This document shows positions 6,944 to 14,332 of a stretch of 64,000 nt of DNA, piece after piece. The notes under the pieces are model-generated. The model worked only from the letters and a program-made list of their open reading frames with translations, ran no database searches and was not told where the DNA came from. The first letter of the stretch is position 1; the number at the start of each line of letters is the position of its first letter. Source of the DNA: an uncultured Alistipes sp. (GTDB lineage: Bacteria > Bacteroidota > Bacteroidia > Bacteroidales > Rikenellaceae); NCBI GenBank assembly GCA_937911745.1, contig CALDPX010000007.1, positions 1 through 64,000 on the forward strand, given 5' to 3'. The translations under genes and the position numbers were made by a program.

Positions 6944-8743
6944 ATGCAGGATATGGATACACTGATGAGCAAAAGCCTCTCGGAACTCCGAGAGATTGCT
7001 CACGCGCTCGGGCTGGATGTTCGCTCTGGGCGCGAAAAACTTGTAGCAAAAATTTTGGACGCCACACGCGGACCACAGCCCACCATAGGCGAGGAGGGGG
7101 CGGATGACAACACTTCCCCACAGCGTCGTACCCGCAGACGCATAACCACCCCACGCAAGGTGGAGTTTGCTGCACGCCGCACAGATGGCGAAGAGTATGT
7201 TGTGGCTGAGGATATTACAAAGCCTAAGGAGGTTGCCGAAGAGGTAGCTGAAAGTGTGGTTTTGGAGGTTGCACCCCTTCCCGTAAGCGAAGAGTCAACT
7301 ACCGAGCCTGTGGAGGAGCCTAAGCCCCGTAAGCGAGGTCGTCCTCGCAAAAACCCTCTGCCCGAAGAGGTCGCACCCAGCGAGCCCGTAGCAGAGGTGG
7401 CTCCCGAAGCCTCCGCAGCAGAACAAAGTGCAGTAGCACCCGCCGTCGAGGAGGTTGTTGCTCCCAAACCACGCAGAGGTCGCAAACCTAAGGCTGTTAT
7501 TGAAGCCGAAAGGGCATTAGCAGAAACCACAGAGGCAACCGCAGTTGCCAACTCAGATGGCGACGCTTTGGTGGCGAGCATTGAGGAGGGTTTGGATGAG
7601 AGTCGAGCCATACAGAGTGAGATTGAGAATGTGGTTGTTGAGGGCGAGGGTGTATTGGAGATTATGCCCGACGGCTACGGTTTCTTACGTTCGGCAGACT
7701 ACAACTATCTCAACTCTCCCGACGACATCTATGTTGCACCCTCCCAAATCAAAAACTGGGGTTTGAAGGTGGGCGACACCATAAGGGGCATTATCCGACC
7801 ACCGAAGGAGGGCGAGAAGTATTTCCCCCTGGTGAAGGTTTTGGAGGTCAACGGTCTTGCGCCAGAGAACCTTAGAGATAGGATGCAGTTTGAGTATATG
7901 ACTCCTCTGTTCCCCCAAGAGAAATTCTGCCTTACGGGCAACGGTCACAACAACCTCACAACCCGCACAATAGACCTCTTTGCTCCTATCGGCAAGGGTC
8001 AGAGGGGTATGATTGTAGCACAGCCCAAGACAGGTAAGACAATGATACTCCAAGAGATAGCCAATGCTATTGCCGACAACCACCCCGAGGTTTATCTTAT
8101 CGTGTTGCTCATTGACGAGCGTCCCGAGGAGGTAACCGAGATGGCTCGCCACGTCAAGGCAGAGGTTGTTTCTTCGACCTTCGACGAGCAGGCTTCGCGC
8201 CACGTCAAGGTTGCCGAGATGGTCTTGGAGAAGGCAAAAAGAATGGTTGAGTGCGGTCACGATGTGGTCATCCTCCTTGACTCCATCACCCGCCTTGCAC
8301 GCGCATACAACACCGTACAGCCCGCCTCGGGTAAGGTGCTCTCGGGTGGTGTGGATGCCAACGCACTGCACAAACCCAAACGCTTCTTCGGTGCGGCTCG
8401 TAAGACCGAAGAGCGCGGCTCACTCACAATTATTGCCACGGCACTTTTGGATACAGGCTCGAAGATGGACGAGGTTATCTTCGAGGAGTTCAAAGGTACG
8501 GGTAATATGGAGTTGCAACTCGACCGCAAACTCTCCAACAAACGCATCTATCCCGCAGTGGATGTTACTGCCAGCGGTACCCGCCGCGAGGATTTGCTCA
8601 CAAGCAAGGAGGCTTTGAGCCGCACTTGGGTGTTGCGCCGCCACCTGGCTGATATGACTTCGGTGGAGGCTATGGAGTTGATGCAGAAACAGATGCAGAA
8701 CACCGCAAGCAACGAAGAGTTACTAATTACAATGAACAAATAA
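6944..8743 (+). CDS. rho: Transcription termination factor Rho with long N-terminal insert
   Basis: Hexameric RNA-dependent ATPase that ends transcription. At 599 residues it is far longer than the 419-residue E. coli protein. Residues 1-45 are the SAP-like Rho N-domain. Residues about 48-215 form a low-complexity acidic, Pro/Ala/Val-rich insert with two basic AT-hook-like patches, KRGRPRKNP near 130 and RRGRKPK near 177. RNA-binding cold-shock-like residues follow ([15 protein letters not shown]). The Walker A box QPKTGKT is near 358-365 and Walker B VVILLDS near 440. The catalytic domain is complete. The start could also be the ATG three codons later. Similar inserts occur in other Bacteroidetes Rho proteins and may alter RNA or DNA contacts, which is inference. 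Confidence 0.96.
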   Translation: MQDMDTLMSKSLSELREIAHALGLDVRSGREKLVAKILDATRGPQPTIGEEGADDNTSPQRRTRRRITTPRKVEFAARRTDGEEYVVAEDITKPKEVAEEVAESVVLEVAPLPVSEESTTEPVEEPKPRKRGRPRKNPLPEEVAPSEPVAEVAPEASAAEQSAVAPAVEEVVAPKPRRGRKPKAVIEAERALAETTEATAVANSDGDALVASIEEGLDESRAIQSEIENVVVEGEGVLEIMPDGYGFLRSADYNYLNSPDDIYVAPSQIKNWGLKVGDTIRGIIRPPKEGEKYFPLVKVLEVNGLAPENLRDRMQFEYMTPLFPQEKFCLTGNGHNNLTTRTIDLFAPIGKGQRGMIVAQPKTGKTMILQEIANAIADNHPEVYLIVLLIDERPEEVTEMARHVKAEVVSSTFDEQASRHVKVAEMVLEKAKRMVECGHDVVILLDSITRLARAYNTVQPASGKVLSGGVDANALHKPKRFFGAARKTEERGSLTIIATALLDTGSKMDEVIFEEFKGTGNMELQLDRKLSNKRIYPAVDVTASGTRREDLLTSKEALSRTWVLRRHLADMTSVEAMELMQKQMQNTASNEELLITMNK

Positions 8744-8774
8744 CAACAAACATAATCCAATAAACCCAAGCTAT

Positions 8775-9611
8775 ATGAAACGCTTTGCATTTACACTTCT
8801 GAGTCTTACGCTAATACTCAACACTCTCCCGACATTTGGTTGGGGTCCCACAGGACACGATGTAGTGGCAGCCATTGCCGAAAAATACCTCACCGATAAA
8901 ACCAAACAAGAACTCGACGAATTGCTCGATGGTCGTTCGATTGTCTACTACTCCTCGTGGATGGACAACATCCAAAACTCGCCCTATTGGGAAAATGGCT
9001 ACAACCAGACCAAGACTTGGCACTATGCCAATGTGGATAAGGGCGAAACCTACCAAACGATGAGGAAAAACGACAAAGGCGATGTTGTAACCGCTCTCAC
9101 AACGCTCACCAACCAACTACAATACAATTACGAAAACCTGACAGATAGTATGCGCAGCGACTATGTGAAGATGATAGTCCATATGGTTGGTGATATGCAC
9201 TGTCCTATGCACGCCGGCAGACTCTCGGATTTGGGTGGCAATCGCACTAAGGTAAGGTGGTTTGGCAGAAACACCAACCTCCACTCTGTGTGGGACAGCA
9301 AAATTGTCGAATCGGCACGCAAGTGGAGTTATACAGAGTGGCGCGACCAATTAACCAGGGTTGTCGATGAGGAGTATGTCGGAATGCTGTGGAACGGAGA
9401 TTTTGAGAAGTGGTTTACCGAAACCGTAAACGAAGCTGCCAAAATTTATGAGTATGTGGAGAATTTGGGAGAAGAGAACCCCAACCTCTCCTATCAGTTT
9501 GTCTACGATTTCTCGCCCGTACTCGAAGATCGCCTGCTTGTTGGCGGTATCCGCTTGGCATACGTTCTCAACTCAATTTTCGATCCCGAATCGGTAGTAA
9601 ATCAAAAATAA
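8775..9611 (+). CDS. Secreted S1/P1-type nuclease
   Basis: Zinc-dependent nuclease that cleaves single-stranded DNA and RNA, giving 5'-phosphate products. The 278-residue protein starts with a signal peptide of about 22 residues. The mature N-terminus is the family's Trp (GWGPTGHDVV), whose backbone and side chain help bind zinc. Further ligands lie in the HYANVD block, in GDMHCPMHAG and in NLHSVWD. The layout matches fungal P1 and bacterial homologues. It lies 31 bases after rho but has a signal peptide and a separate function, so I assume readthrough or its own weak promoter. A role in scavenging nucleotides is plausible. Confidence 0.9.
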   Translation: MKRFAFTLLSLTLILNTLPTFGWGPTGHDVVAAIAEKYLTDKTKQELDELLDGRSIVYYSSWMDNIQNSPYWENGYNQTKTWHYANVDKGETYQTMRKNDKGDVVTALTTLTNQLQYNYENLTDSMRSDYVKMIVHMVGDMHCPMHAGRLSDLGGNRTKVRWFGRNTNLHSVWDSKIVESARKWSYTEWRDQLTRVVDEEYVGMLWNGDFEKWFTETVNEAAKIYEYVENLGEENPNLSYQFVYDFSPVLEDRLLVGGIRLAYVLNSIFDPESVVNQK

Positions 9612-9616
9612 TACAT

Positions 9617-9624
9617 TATATTTG
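9617..9624 (+). promoter_or_regulatory. -7 box of tRNA-Gly
   Basis: TATATTTG, a perfect TAnnTTTG box 44 bases upstream of the tRNA 5' end. Confidence 0.7.
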
Positions 9625-9668
9625 TGGGCGCAAAGGCGCAGTTTTTGCACTTTGCGCCACACGATATT

Positions 9669-9741
9669 GCGGAAATAGCTCAGTTGGTAGAGCATCGGCT
9701 TCCCAAGCCGAGGGTCGCGGGTTCGAGTCCCGTTTTCCGCT
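9669..9741 (+). tRNA. tRNA-Gly (anticodon CCC)
   Basis: All four arms pair: acceptor GCGGAAA/TTTCCGC, D stem GCTC/GAGC, anticodon stem TCGGC/GCCGA with loop TTCCCAA, and T stem GCGGG/CCCGT with loop TTCGAGT. The anticodon CCC is at 9702-9704. The discriminator is T and the CCA end is not encoded. The 73-base length is standard. Confidence 0.97.
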
Positions 9742-9748
9742 CGAAGAC

Positions 9749-9777
9749 AACAGGGAGAGGCAGAGCCTCTCCCTGTT
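9749..9777 (+). terminator. Hairpin downstream of tRNA-Gly
   Basis: A perfect 13-bp stem (AACAGGGAGAGGC with GCCTCTCCCTGTT) around a 3-base loop begins 7 bases after the tRNA. The T-run is poor (ATCTTCCATTTT), so it may be a processing or weak termination signal. Confidence 0.7.
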
Positions 9778-10032
9778 ATCTTCCATTTTGGCAATACCGA
9801 TTACAAGAACCTGCGACCCTCGAAGCCCTCCTTTTCAAAGGAGGGTTTGGGAGGATTGTATAGTAGTTCTAATGTATCGCCCGCACAACCCGCAACCCTT
9901 GAAGTTACCTTTCGCAAAGGGAAATTTTATTACTTATAGGCAGAAAAGGCAGAAAAGGCAGAAAAGTGAGCTATAATTATGCATTTTCAGGGCAAATTCA
10001 CCATTTTACGCTAATTAATAATGATATTATCG
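9778..10032. other. Intergenic region with repeats, no gene
   Basis: Contains the palindrome CCCTCCTTT/AAAGGAGGG at 9826-9845 and three 8-mers of AGAAAAGGC near 9941-9965. No coding or RNA gene is visible. Confidence 0.6.
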
Positions 10033-10064
10033 AGAGGGCTGTGAGAGAATTCTCACAGCCCTCT
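10033..10064. terminator. Strong inverted repeat upstream of the sigma-54 promoter
   Basis: AGAGGGCTGTGAGA (10033-10046) pairs perfectly with TCTCACAGCCCTCT (10051-10064). It may insulate the following promoter from upstream transcription, or be an activator site, since it ends 7 bases before the -24 element. Confidence 0.65.
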
Positions 10065-10070
10065 ATGATT

Positions 10071-10086
10071 TGGCGCGATAGTTGCG
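10071..10086 (+). promoter_or_regulatory. Candidate sigma-54 (-24/-12) promoter
   Basis: TGGCGCG-N4-TTGCG matches the consensus TGGCACG-N4-TTGCW, with GG at 10072-10073 and GC at 10084-10085 exactly ten bases apart. Transcription would start near 10097, 41 bases before the lipoprotein ATG. The window also encodes RpoN and a sigma-54 activator. Confidence 0.6.
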
Positions 10087-10137
10087 AAAATGCAAGTTGA
10101 CATGGAAAAGTATTTTTTAACCAAACAACAATCTACT

Positions 10138-10698
10138 ATGCAACAAAAACGAATCAAAGCAGTTGTGGGAGCGCTTACCGCCCTATTCCTTGCCTCGGTA
10201 CTGTTCATCTCTTCGTGTGGCAGCAGTGGTAGCAAGTGGACCCTCAAACAGCGAGAAGAGGCTCATAAAATGCTCCGCGAGTGGCGCGAAATGGTCTATC
10301 TCGAAGATCTTACCGAAGAGGAGTTTGCTCTCTTCGCCAACAACGTGACCGACCTCTTAGAGGAGGAGTATCCATCCTATGTTGAATTTATTGAGATGCC
10401 TATGGTTGGCGACAGCGTAGAGATGGTGGTTGTTGCTGCAATCGTTACCGAGATTAAGGCTTCGCCCGAACGACTAAGACACATCTTCACATACGAAGAA
10501 CTCGTAGATTCGGGTATTCTTCCCGAGGGACTTAACAAAAGTCAGCAAGCCTCTTTCTACAAATGTTTTGCTGAAAAAGTCAATAATACATACGGCTCTA
10601 TGCAACAATTTGTATGGGATGCTGTTTACTCCTCGCTTGATGATGTGCTCATTGCCCAAATGATGCGACACTGTGCCGAACCATTTTGGGAGAAATAA
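10138..10698 (+). CDS. Hypothetical lipoprotein
   Basis: I do not recognise this 186-residue protein. Residues 1-27 form a lipoprotein signal with lipobox LFISSC, followed by GSSGS, so the mature protein would be lipid-anchored through Cys27. The rest is helical in appearance and acidic, with no known motif. The in-frame ATG at 10090 is rejected because it lies at or before the predicted start site of the sigma-54 promoter and would bury the signal peptide. If that promoter is real, this gene is a member of the RpoN regulon, and it is followed by no partner gene on its strand. Confidence 0.75.
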   Translation: MQQKRIKAVVGALTALFLASVLFISSCGSSGSKWTLKQREEAHKMLREWREMVYLEDLTEEEFALFANNVTDLLEEEYPSYVEFIEMPMVGDSVEMVVVAAIVTEIKASPERLRHIFTYEELVDSGILPEGLNKSQQASFYKCFAEKVNNTYGSMQQFVWDAVYSSLDDVLIAQMMRHCAEPFWEK

Positions 10699-10744
10699 AG
10701 AGATGGTGACTACGTTTTCCGTACACCCGGTAGGAGCCAATGTT

Positions 10745-10887
10745 CGACCCTATCTGCCTATGCCACCCATCGGGGAAAAAGAGGACTCGTTGGGTGGCAA
10801 TATCTAAACATACAACCACCACTCAACACTCGGAATTTGGCTCTCCGTCGGCAAGGTTAATGAGCCTTAGTATACAAATATACACTT
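10745..10887 (-). pseudogene. Decayed 3' fragment of a YbgC/FadM-like thioesterase gene
   Basis: Minus-strand translation gives LINLADGEPNSEC, a stop codon, then VVVCLDIATQRVLFFPDGW. This aligns with LINVDDGLPNAECHTVVVCFDFATQRAIPFPDEW of the intact thioesterase at 11966-12370. The fragment covers roughly the last 45 codons, has one in-frame stop and no start. It is a relic of a duplication that now flanks the frameshifted gene. Confidence 0.75.
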
Positions 10888-10924
10888 TGCACCGGCGAGG
10901 AGGTGATGATGGTTGGTTGATTGT

Positions 10925-11781
10925 TTAGAACGAGCGGGCCACACGGACGCCCAAAGCCCAACGCTTGTTATAGGTGGAGCAGTTCAGCGAGTACCACCAC
11001 GAGTTGTAGGAGTGTTTGCAACGCACCCTTGTACCCCAATCAACAGCCACAAAAGGAGTTAGGTGGTGGCAATCTATGCCCGCTTTGGCACCCACAAATG
11101 GTGCTACACGACTATGGCTAATCTGCCAGCGCACATTGAGGTAGGCAGGAACACAGAACTCTTTCGGCTCGCCCAGTGGCAGTGCATACCCCACACCGGC
11201 ACCCACAAAAACATCCTTATAGTTATAACCATAGACAATATCTGCCGATGGAGCCGCAGACAGTCCCAATTCCAGCATACCGCGAAAACCGACAAACTCG
11301 CTATCTATATTGAAAGTCGACAAATCACTCTTGCCCAAATGAACACCCCAAGTGTAGTATGGCAGTGAGTATAATATCTCAACAATCCCCACAGTCGCCA
11401 TTCCAATTCCTACTACGCCGAGTGTGGATGTCAGAAATAACCCAAGTATACCTACTGCCACATTTCCTTCGGCATTTGCCTCGTCCATCACATCGCGAAT
11501 AATATCTATCGTTTCCCACGTTACTGCTATTCCAGCAGCGGCGATAACACCTCCCGATGCCATTATCGTTCTACCTTTACGCTTGATTTTATCGCTCCTT
11601 TCCCACGCATAATAGTCGAACCACGAGGGCTCATCGCTCAACTCCGACTGACTGCTCAACTCCAAATCATAGAGCGAAACTCAGGCGCATTAGCCACCAA
11701 ACCATCGGGAGTGGCAGCCACAACACTCTTGGACAACACAAGTGCCACCAAAAGCAAGAGGTATGGTATCGTAGTTCGCAT
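10925..11781 (-). pseudogene. Frameshifted exported beta-rich surface protein gene
   Basis: The long open frame (10925-11665) starts only at a TTG and has no signal peptide. Upstream, an ATG at 11781 opens a frame encoding a good signal peptide (MRTTIPYLLLLVALVLSKS, then VVAATPDG) that stops after 41 codons at a TGA near 11658. The two frames join if one base was lost between about 11663 and 11688, where the downstream frame has its own stop. The restored protein would be about 285 residues: signal peptide, two membrane-like helices, then alternating strands ending RVARSF with a terminal aromatic, as in outer-membrane barrels. I do not know its function. Either the gene is broken, the sequence has an error, or expression depends on slippage. 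Confidence 0.7.
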
Positions 11782-11965
11782 AATTGTGAGTAGTTAGAAA
11801 TTATTATTTATTCGGTAGGCTTGTAGGAGTCTAAGGAGTTTATGACCATTGATAACCTCAAAAAAAAATTTTCAACTTTCAACTAACCAGCCTTTGGCTG
11901 CTCTAAAATGCTCCCGCTCGGCATAGTGCACAAGTGCCCTCTGCACTCGCTTACTCGCATTTGCC

Positions 11966-12370
11966 TCAATGCTCAATTCTCAATTCAATAAGCCTGCGCC
12001 ACTCATCGGGGAATGGGATGGCACGTTGGGTGGCGAAGTCGAAGCAGACAACCACCGTGTGGCACTCGGCATTGGGCAGTCCGTCATCGACATTGATGAG
12101 TCTTTGGTGCACCTGCATACTCTTCGTGCCGAGGCTCTCAACCCACGACTCCACCTCTATATTATCTCCCAGGCGGGTTTGGCGCATCATATCGGTCTTG
12201 ATGCTCACAAGCACCAGATTCACACCTCGCCAATCTATCCTATCGCCCAAGATGTCGGCATAGAGTTCCATCTTGCCCAAATCGAAGTACTCCTGCAAGT
12301 GGATGTTGTTGATGTGTCCCAGCGAGTCCGCATCGGCAAATCGCTGCTGTATCTTGGTATTCTGTTTCAT
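11966..12370 (-). CDS. Acyl-CoA thioesterase, 4HBT (YbgC/FadM-like)
   Basis: Hot-dog fold enzyme that hydrolyses acyl-CoA or acyl-ACP thioesters. The 134-residue protein begins with the family block RFADADSLGHINNIHLQEYF, in which the Asp and the GHINN residues form the active site. The length fits the 4HBT family. The ATG at 12370 is chosen because the longer frame to 12418 adds 16 residues that read into a repeat element. A damaged partial copy lies at 10745. No operon partner is visible; a TIR-hairpin element fills the gap to tsaC. Confidence 0.88.
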   Translation of the reverse strand: MKQNTKIQQRFADADSLGHINNIHLQEYFDLGKMELYADILGDRIDWRGVNLVLVSIKTDMMRQTRLGDNIEVESWVESLGTKSMQVHQRLINVDDGLPNAECHTVVVCFDFATQRAIPFPDEWRRLIELRIEH

Positions 12371-12386
12371 TCGTTTTATAACATTA

Positions 12387-12508
12387 AAACGCAGAGAGTG
12401 GAGGAAATTTTGTGCCAAACAAGAGAGCGAGTCCGCAGTTTACTTTGAGGTAAATGAGGAACTCGACTATCGAAGAGCGGTGCAAAATTTACCCACTATA
12501 TGTGTTTT
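12387..12508 (+). repeat. TIR-hairpin element, full copy
   Basis: Outer arms: AAAACGCAGAGAGTGG...AAATTTTGTGCC (12387-12416) against GGTGCAAAATTT...CCACTATATGTGTTTT (12479-12508). Inner hairpin: CGAGT, loop side CCGCAG, TTTAC, six-base loop, GTAAA, loop side TGAGGA, ACTCG (12428-12465). The right end overlaps the tsaC stop codon at 12507-12509. Confidence 0.8.
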
Positions 12509-13076
12509 ACCTCAAAATTTTGAACTCTCCATCCTCCTTTATGCTCATAATGGAGGAGGCTTTACGTGTGGGCTTACCCTCGAAGGCGGGGTTTACGACC
12601 ATATCAACGCCCTCTTTGATACCCTCTACAATATCCTCGAAGCGGAGTGGTGTAGCCTCGCCCGAGAAGTTTGCAGAAGTGGAGACCAACGGACGGCGGA
12701 GCCTGCTCACAACCCTACGACAAAAATCGTGGTCGGGGACTCTTATGGCGAGCGAGCCCTCCTCGGGGATAAGGTTCGGAGCCACTCCCACAGCACCATC
12801 CAAGATGAGCGTCAGGGGCTTATCCGTCAGCTCCATAAGGTCGTATGCCACCTCGGGCACACGGCGAATGTAACGTCCCACCTCTGCGGGCGTGTCCAGC
12901 AGTACAATCATACCCTTCTTGTTCACAGAGCCTTTGAGCGTGTAGATGCGCTCCACCGCCTCCTGGTTTGTGGCATCGCAACCAATGCCCCATACCGTAT
13001 CGGTAGGATAGAGAATTATTCCTCCCTTTTTCAGCACCTCTACTGCCCTATTTACCTCGTCTTGAATCATAGTCAT
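12507..13076 (-). CDS. tsaC: L-threonylcarbamoyladenylate synthase
   Basis: Makes threonylcarbamoyl-AMP from threonine, bicarbonate and ATP for the t6A37 modification of tRNAs, in the cytoplasm. The 189-residue protein has the YrdC/Sua5 core: YPTDTVWGIGCDATN near residues 23-37, KGSVNKKGMIVLL, and the SLAIRVPDHDFC and STSANFSGE blocks. It has no C-terminal Sua5 domain, so it is the short TsaC/YwlC type. The ATG at 13076 (or 13070) is preferred to a TTG at 13094, which lies inside the -7 box. The stop codon coincides with the end of a repeat element. Confidence 0.93.
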   Translation of the reverse strand: MTMIQDEVNRAVEVLKKGGIILYPTDTVWGIGCDATNQEAVERIYTLKGSVNKKGMIVLLDTPAEVGRYIRRVPEVAYDLMELTDKPLTLILDGAVGVAPNLIPEEGSLAIRVPDHDFCRRVVSRLRRPLVSTSANFSGEATPLRFEDIVEGIKEGVDMVVNPAFEGKPTRKASSIMSIKEDGEFKILR

Positions 13077-13091
13077 CAGTGTTAATTTTTG

Positions 13092-13099
13092 CAAAGATA
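13092..13099 (-). promoter_or_regulatory. -7 box of tsaC
   Basis: TATCTTTG on the minus strand. The predicted start near 13085 leaves a very short leader and decides against the upstream TTG start. Confidence 0.65.
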
Positions 13100-13116
13100 G
13101 CGGAAATTGGTAGAAT

Positions 13117-13147
13117 TCTCAACTTTCAACTTTCAACTTTCAACTTT
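13117..13147. repeat. Heptamer tandem array (CAACTTT)n
   Basis: Four copies of CAACTTT between the divergent tsaC and yebC promoters. Confidence 0.75.
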
Positions 13148-13153
13148 ATTTCT

Positions 13154-13161
13154 TACTTTTG
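13154..13161 (+). promoter_or_regulatory. -7 box of yebC
   Basis: TACTTTTG fits TAnnTTTG, 46 bases before the start codon. Confidence 0.6.
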
Positions 13162-13207
13162 CGCCACTTGACAAAATATATAATTAATAGATAATAACAT
13201 CCACACT

Positions 13208-13933
13208 ATGGGAAGGGCTTTTGAGTATCGTAAAGCGCGTAAGCTGAAACGCTGGGGCAATATGGCTCGCACGTTTACTAAAATTGGTAAAGAGATTGAA
13301 ATCGCTGTTAAGGCAGGCGGTCCCGATCCTTCGGGCAACACCCGTCTGAGGGTGCTTTTGCAGAATGCTAAGGCAGAGAATATGCCCAAAGAGAACGTAG
13401 AGCGTGCCATTAAGCGTGCAGTTTCCAAAGATACCACCGACTACAAAGAGATGGTATATGAGGGTTATGGTCCTCACGGTATCGCCGTTTTGGTGGAGAC
13501 CGCAACCGACAACACCACCCGCACTGTTGCCAACGTGCGCAGCTACTTCAACAAGTGTGGCGGTACGCTCGGCACCAGCGGTAGCGTAACTTTTATGTTC
13601 GACCACCTCTGCGTATTCAAAACCGCAATGAAGGAGGGTATCGACATTGACGAACTCGAATTGGAGCTTATCGACCTCGATATGACCGAACTCTTTGTCG
13701 ATGACGAGAACATCATCAACATCTACGCCAAATATGAGGCTTTCGGTGCTATCCAGTCCTATCTCGACGAGCACAATATGGAGATTGTCAGCGGTGAGTT
13801 CGTTCGCATCCCCACCGACACCAAAGATGTTACTCCCGAGCAGCGTGAGGCACTCAACAAACTCATCGAGAAACTCGAAGAGGATGATGATGTGACTAAC
13901 GTTTATACCACAATGGCTCCCGAAGAAGAGTAA
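13208..13933 (+). CDS. yebC: YebC/PmpR family regulatory or translation factor
   Basis: A 241-residue member of the DUF28 family. Members were described as transcription regulators, and recent work also links some of them to translation through difficult stretches such as polyproline. The N-terminal block WGNMARTFTKIGKEIEIAVK, the NMPKENVERAIKR helix and the YEGYGPHGIAVLVE and TDNTTRTVANVR segments are all present. The length is normal. The first 15 residues (MGRAFEYRKARKLKR) are basic and match the family's ribosome- or nucleic-acid-facing tail. It is monocistronic; a repeat element starts right after the stop. Confidence 0.93.
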   Translation: MGRAFEYRKARKLKRWGNMARTFTKIGKEIEIAVKAGGPDPSGNTRLRVLLQNAKAENMPKENVERAIKRAVSKDTTDYKEMVYEGYGPHGIAVLVETATDNTTRTVANVRSYFNKCGGTLGTSGSVTFMFDHLCVFKTAMKEGIDIDELELELIDLDMTELFVDDENIINIYAKYEAFGAIQSYLDEHNMEIVSGEFVRIPTDTKDVTPEQREALNKLIEKLEEDDDVTNVYTTMAPEEE

Positions 13934-14055
13934 AAAACGCAGATAACGGGTGCTTTTTGCACCAAAATTCAGAGAGCGGCTTCCTCATTTGCGCTAAGCA
14001 AACTGCGGAGCCGCTCCTTCTTTTGGCACAAAAATCCCTCCGTTCTCTGTGTTTT
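13934..14055 (-). repeat. TIR-hairpin element, full copy
   Basis: Outer arms: AAAACGCAGATAACGG...TTTTTGCACC (13934-13963) against GGCACAAAAATCCC...GTTCTCTGTGTTTT (14025-14055). On the minus strand the inner hairpin is GAGCGGCT, CCGCAG, TTTGC, five-base loop, GCAAA, TGAGGA, AGCCGCTC (13974-14016). The element begins at the base after the yebC stop codon. Confidence 0.82.
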
Positions 14056-14283
14056 TACCGCTTTGAGAACTCTCCCCCTAAGTTAGGGGGAGTCCTCGTA
14101 GAGGGAGGGGGTCTGTCTGCGGACTCCGCTTTCTCGTATGCCTTGTATCCATCGCGTTATCCGCGTTTTTGTGGTGTTTGGGAAACTCTTTATCCCTCCT
14201 CTAACTTAGGGGAGGACATTAAAGCCCTTAAACTCCTTATAAGACCTATAAGCCTTAGGACTATTGACGTTAGACGTTAGACG
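14056..14283. repeat. Intergenic repeats: truncated TIR element and TAAGCC/GTTAGAC module
   Basis: A truncated minus-strand copy of the TIR element lies at about 14110-14178 (AAAAACGCGGATAACG arm and GGAGTCCGCAG, with no right half). The TAAGCC/GTTAGAC module follows at 14219-14283, with three GTTAGAC units. No gene is visible in the stretch between yebC and speA. Confidence 0.65.
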
Positions 14284-14332
14284 TTATTAAACAAAGAGCC
14301 AACTCTCAGCGAGTTGGCTCTTTGTTTAATAA
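14284..14332 (-). terminator. Perfect 22-bp hairpin across the speA stop codon
   Basis: TTATTAAACAAAGAGCC-AACTC (14284-14305) is perfectly complementary to 14311-14332 around a 5-base loop. The speA stop codon (14326-14328) lies inside the stem. U-rich sequence follows on the minus strand. Confidence 0.75.
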
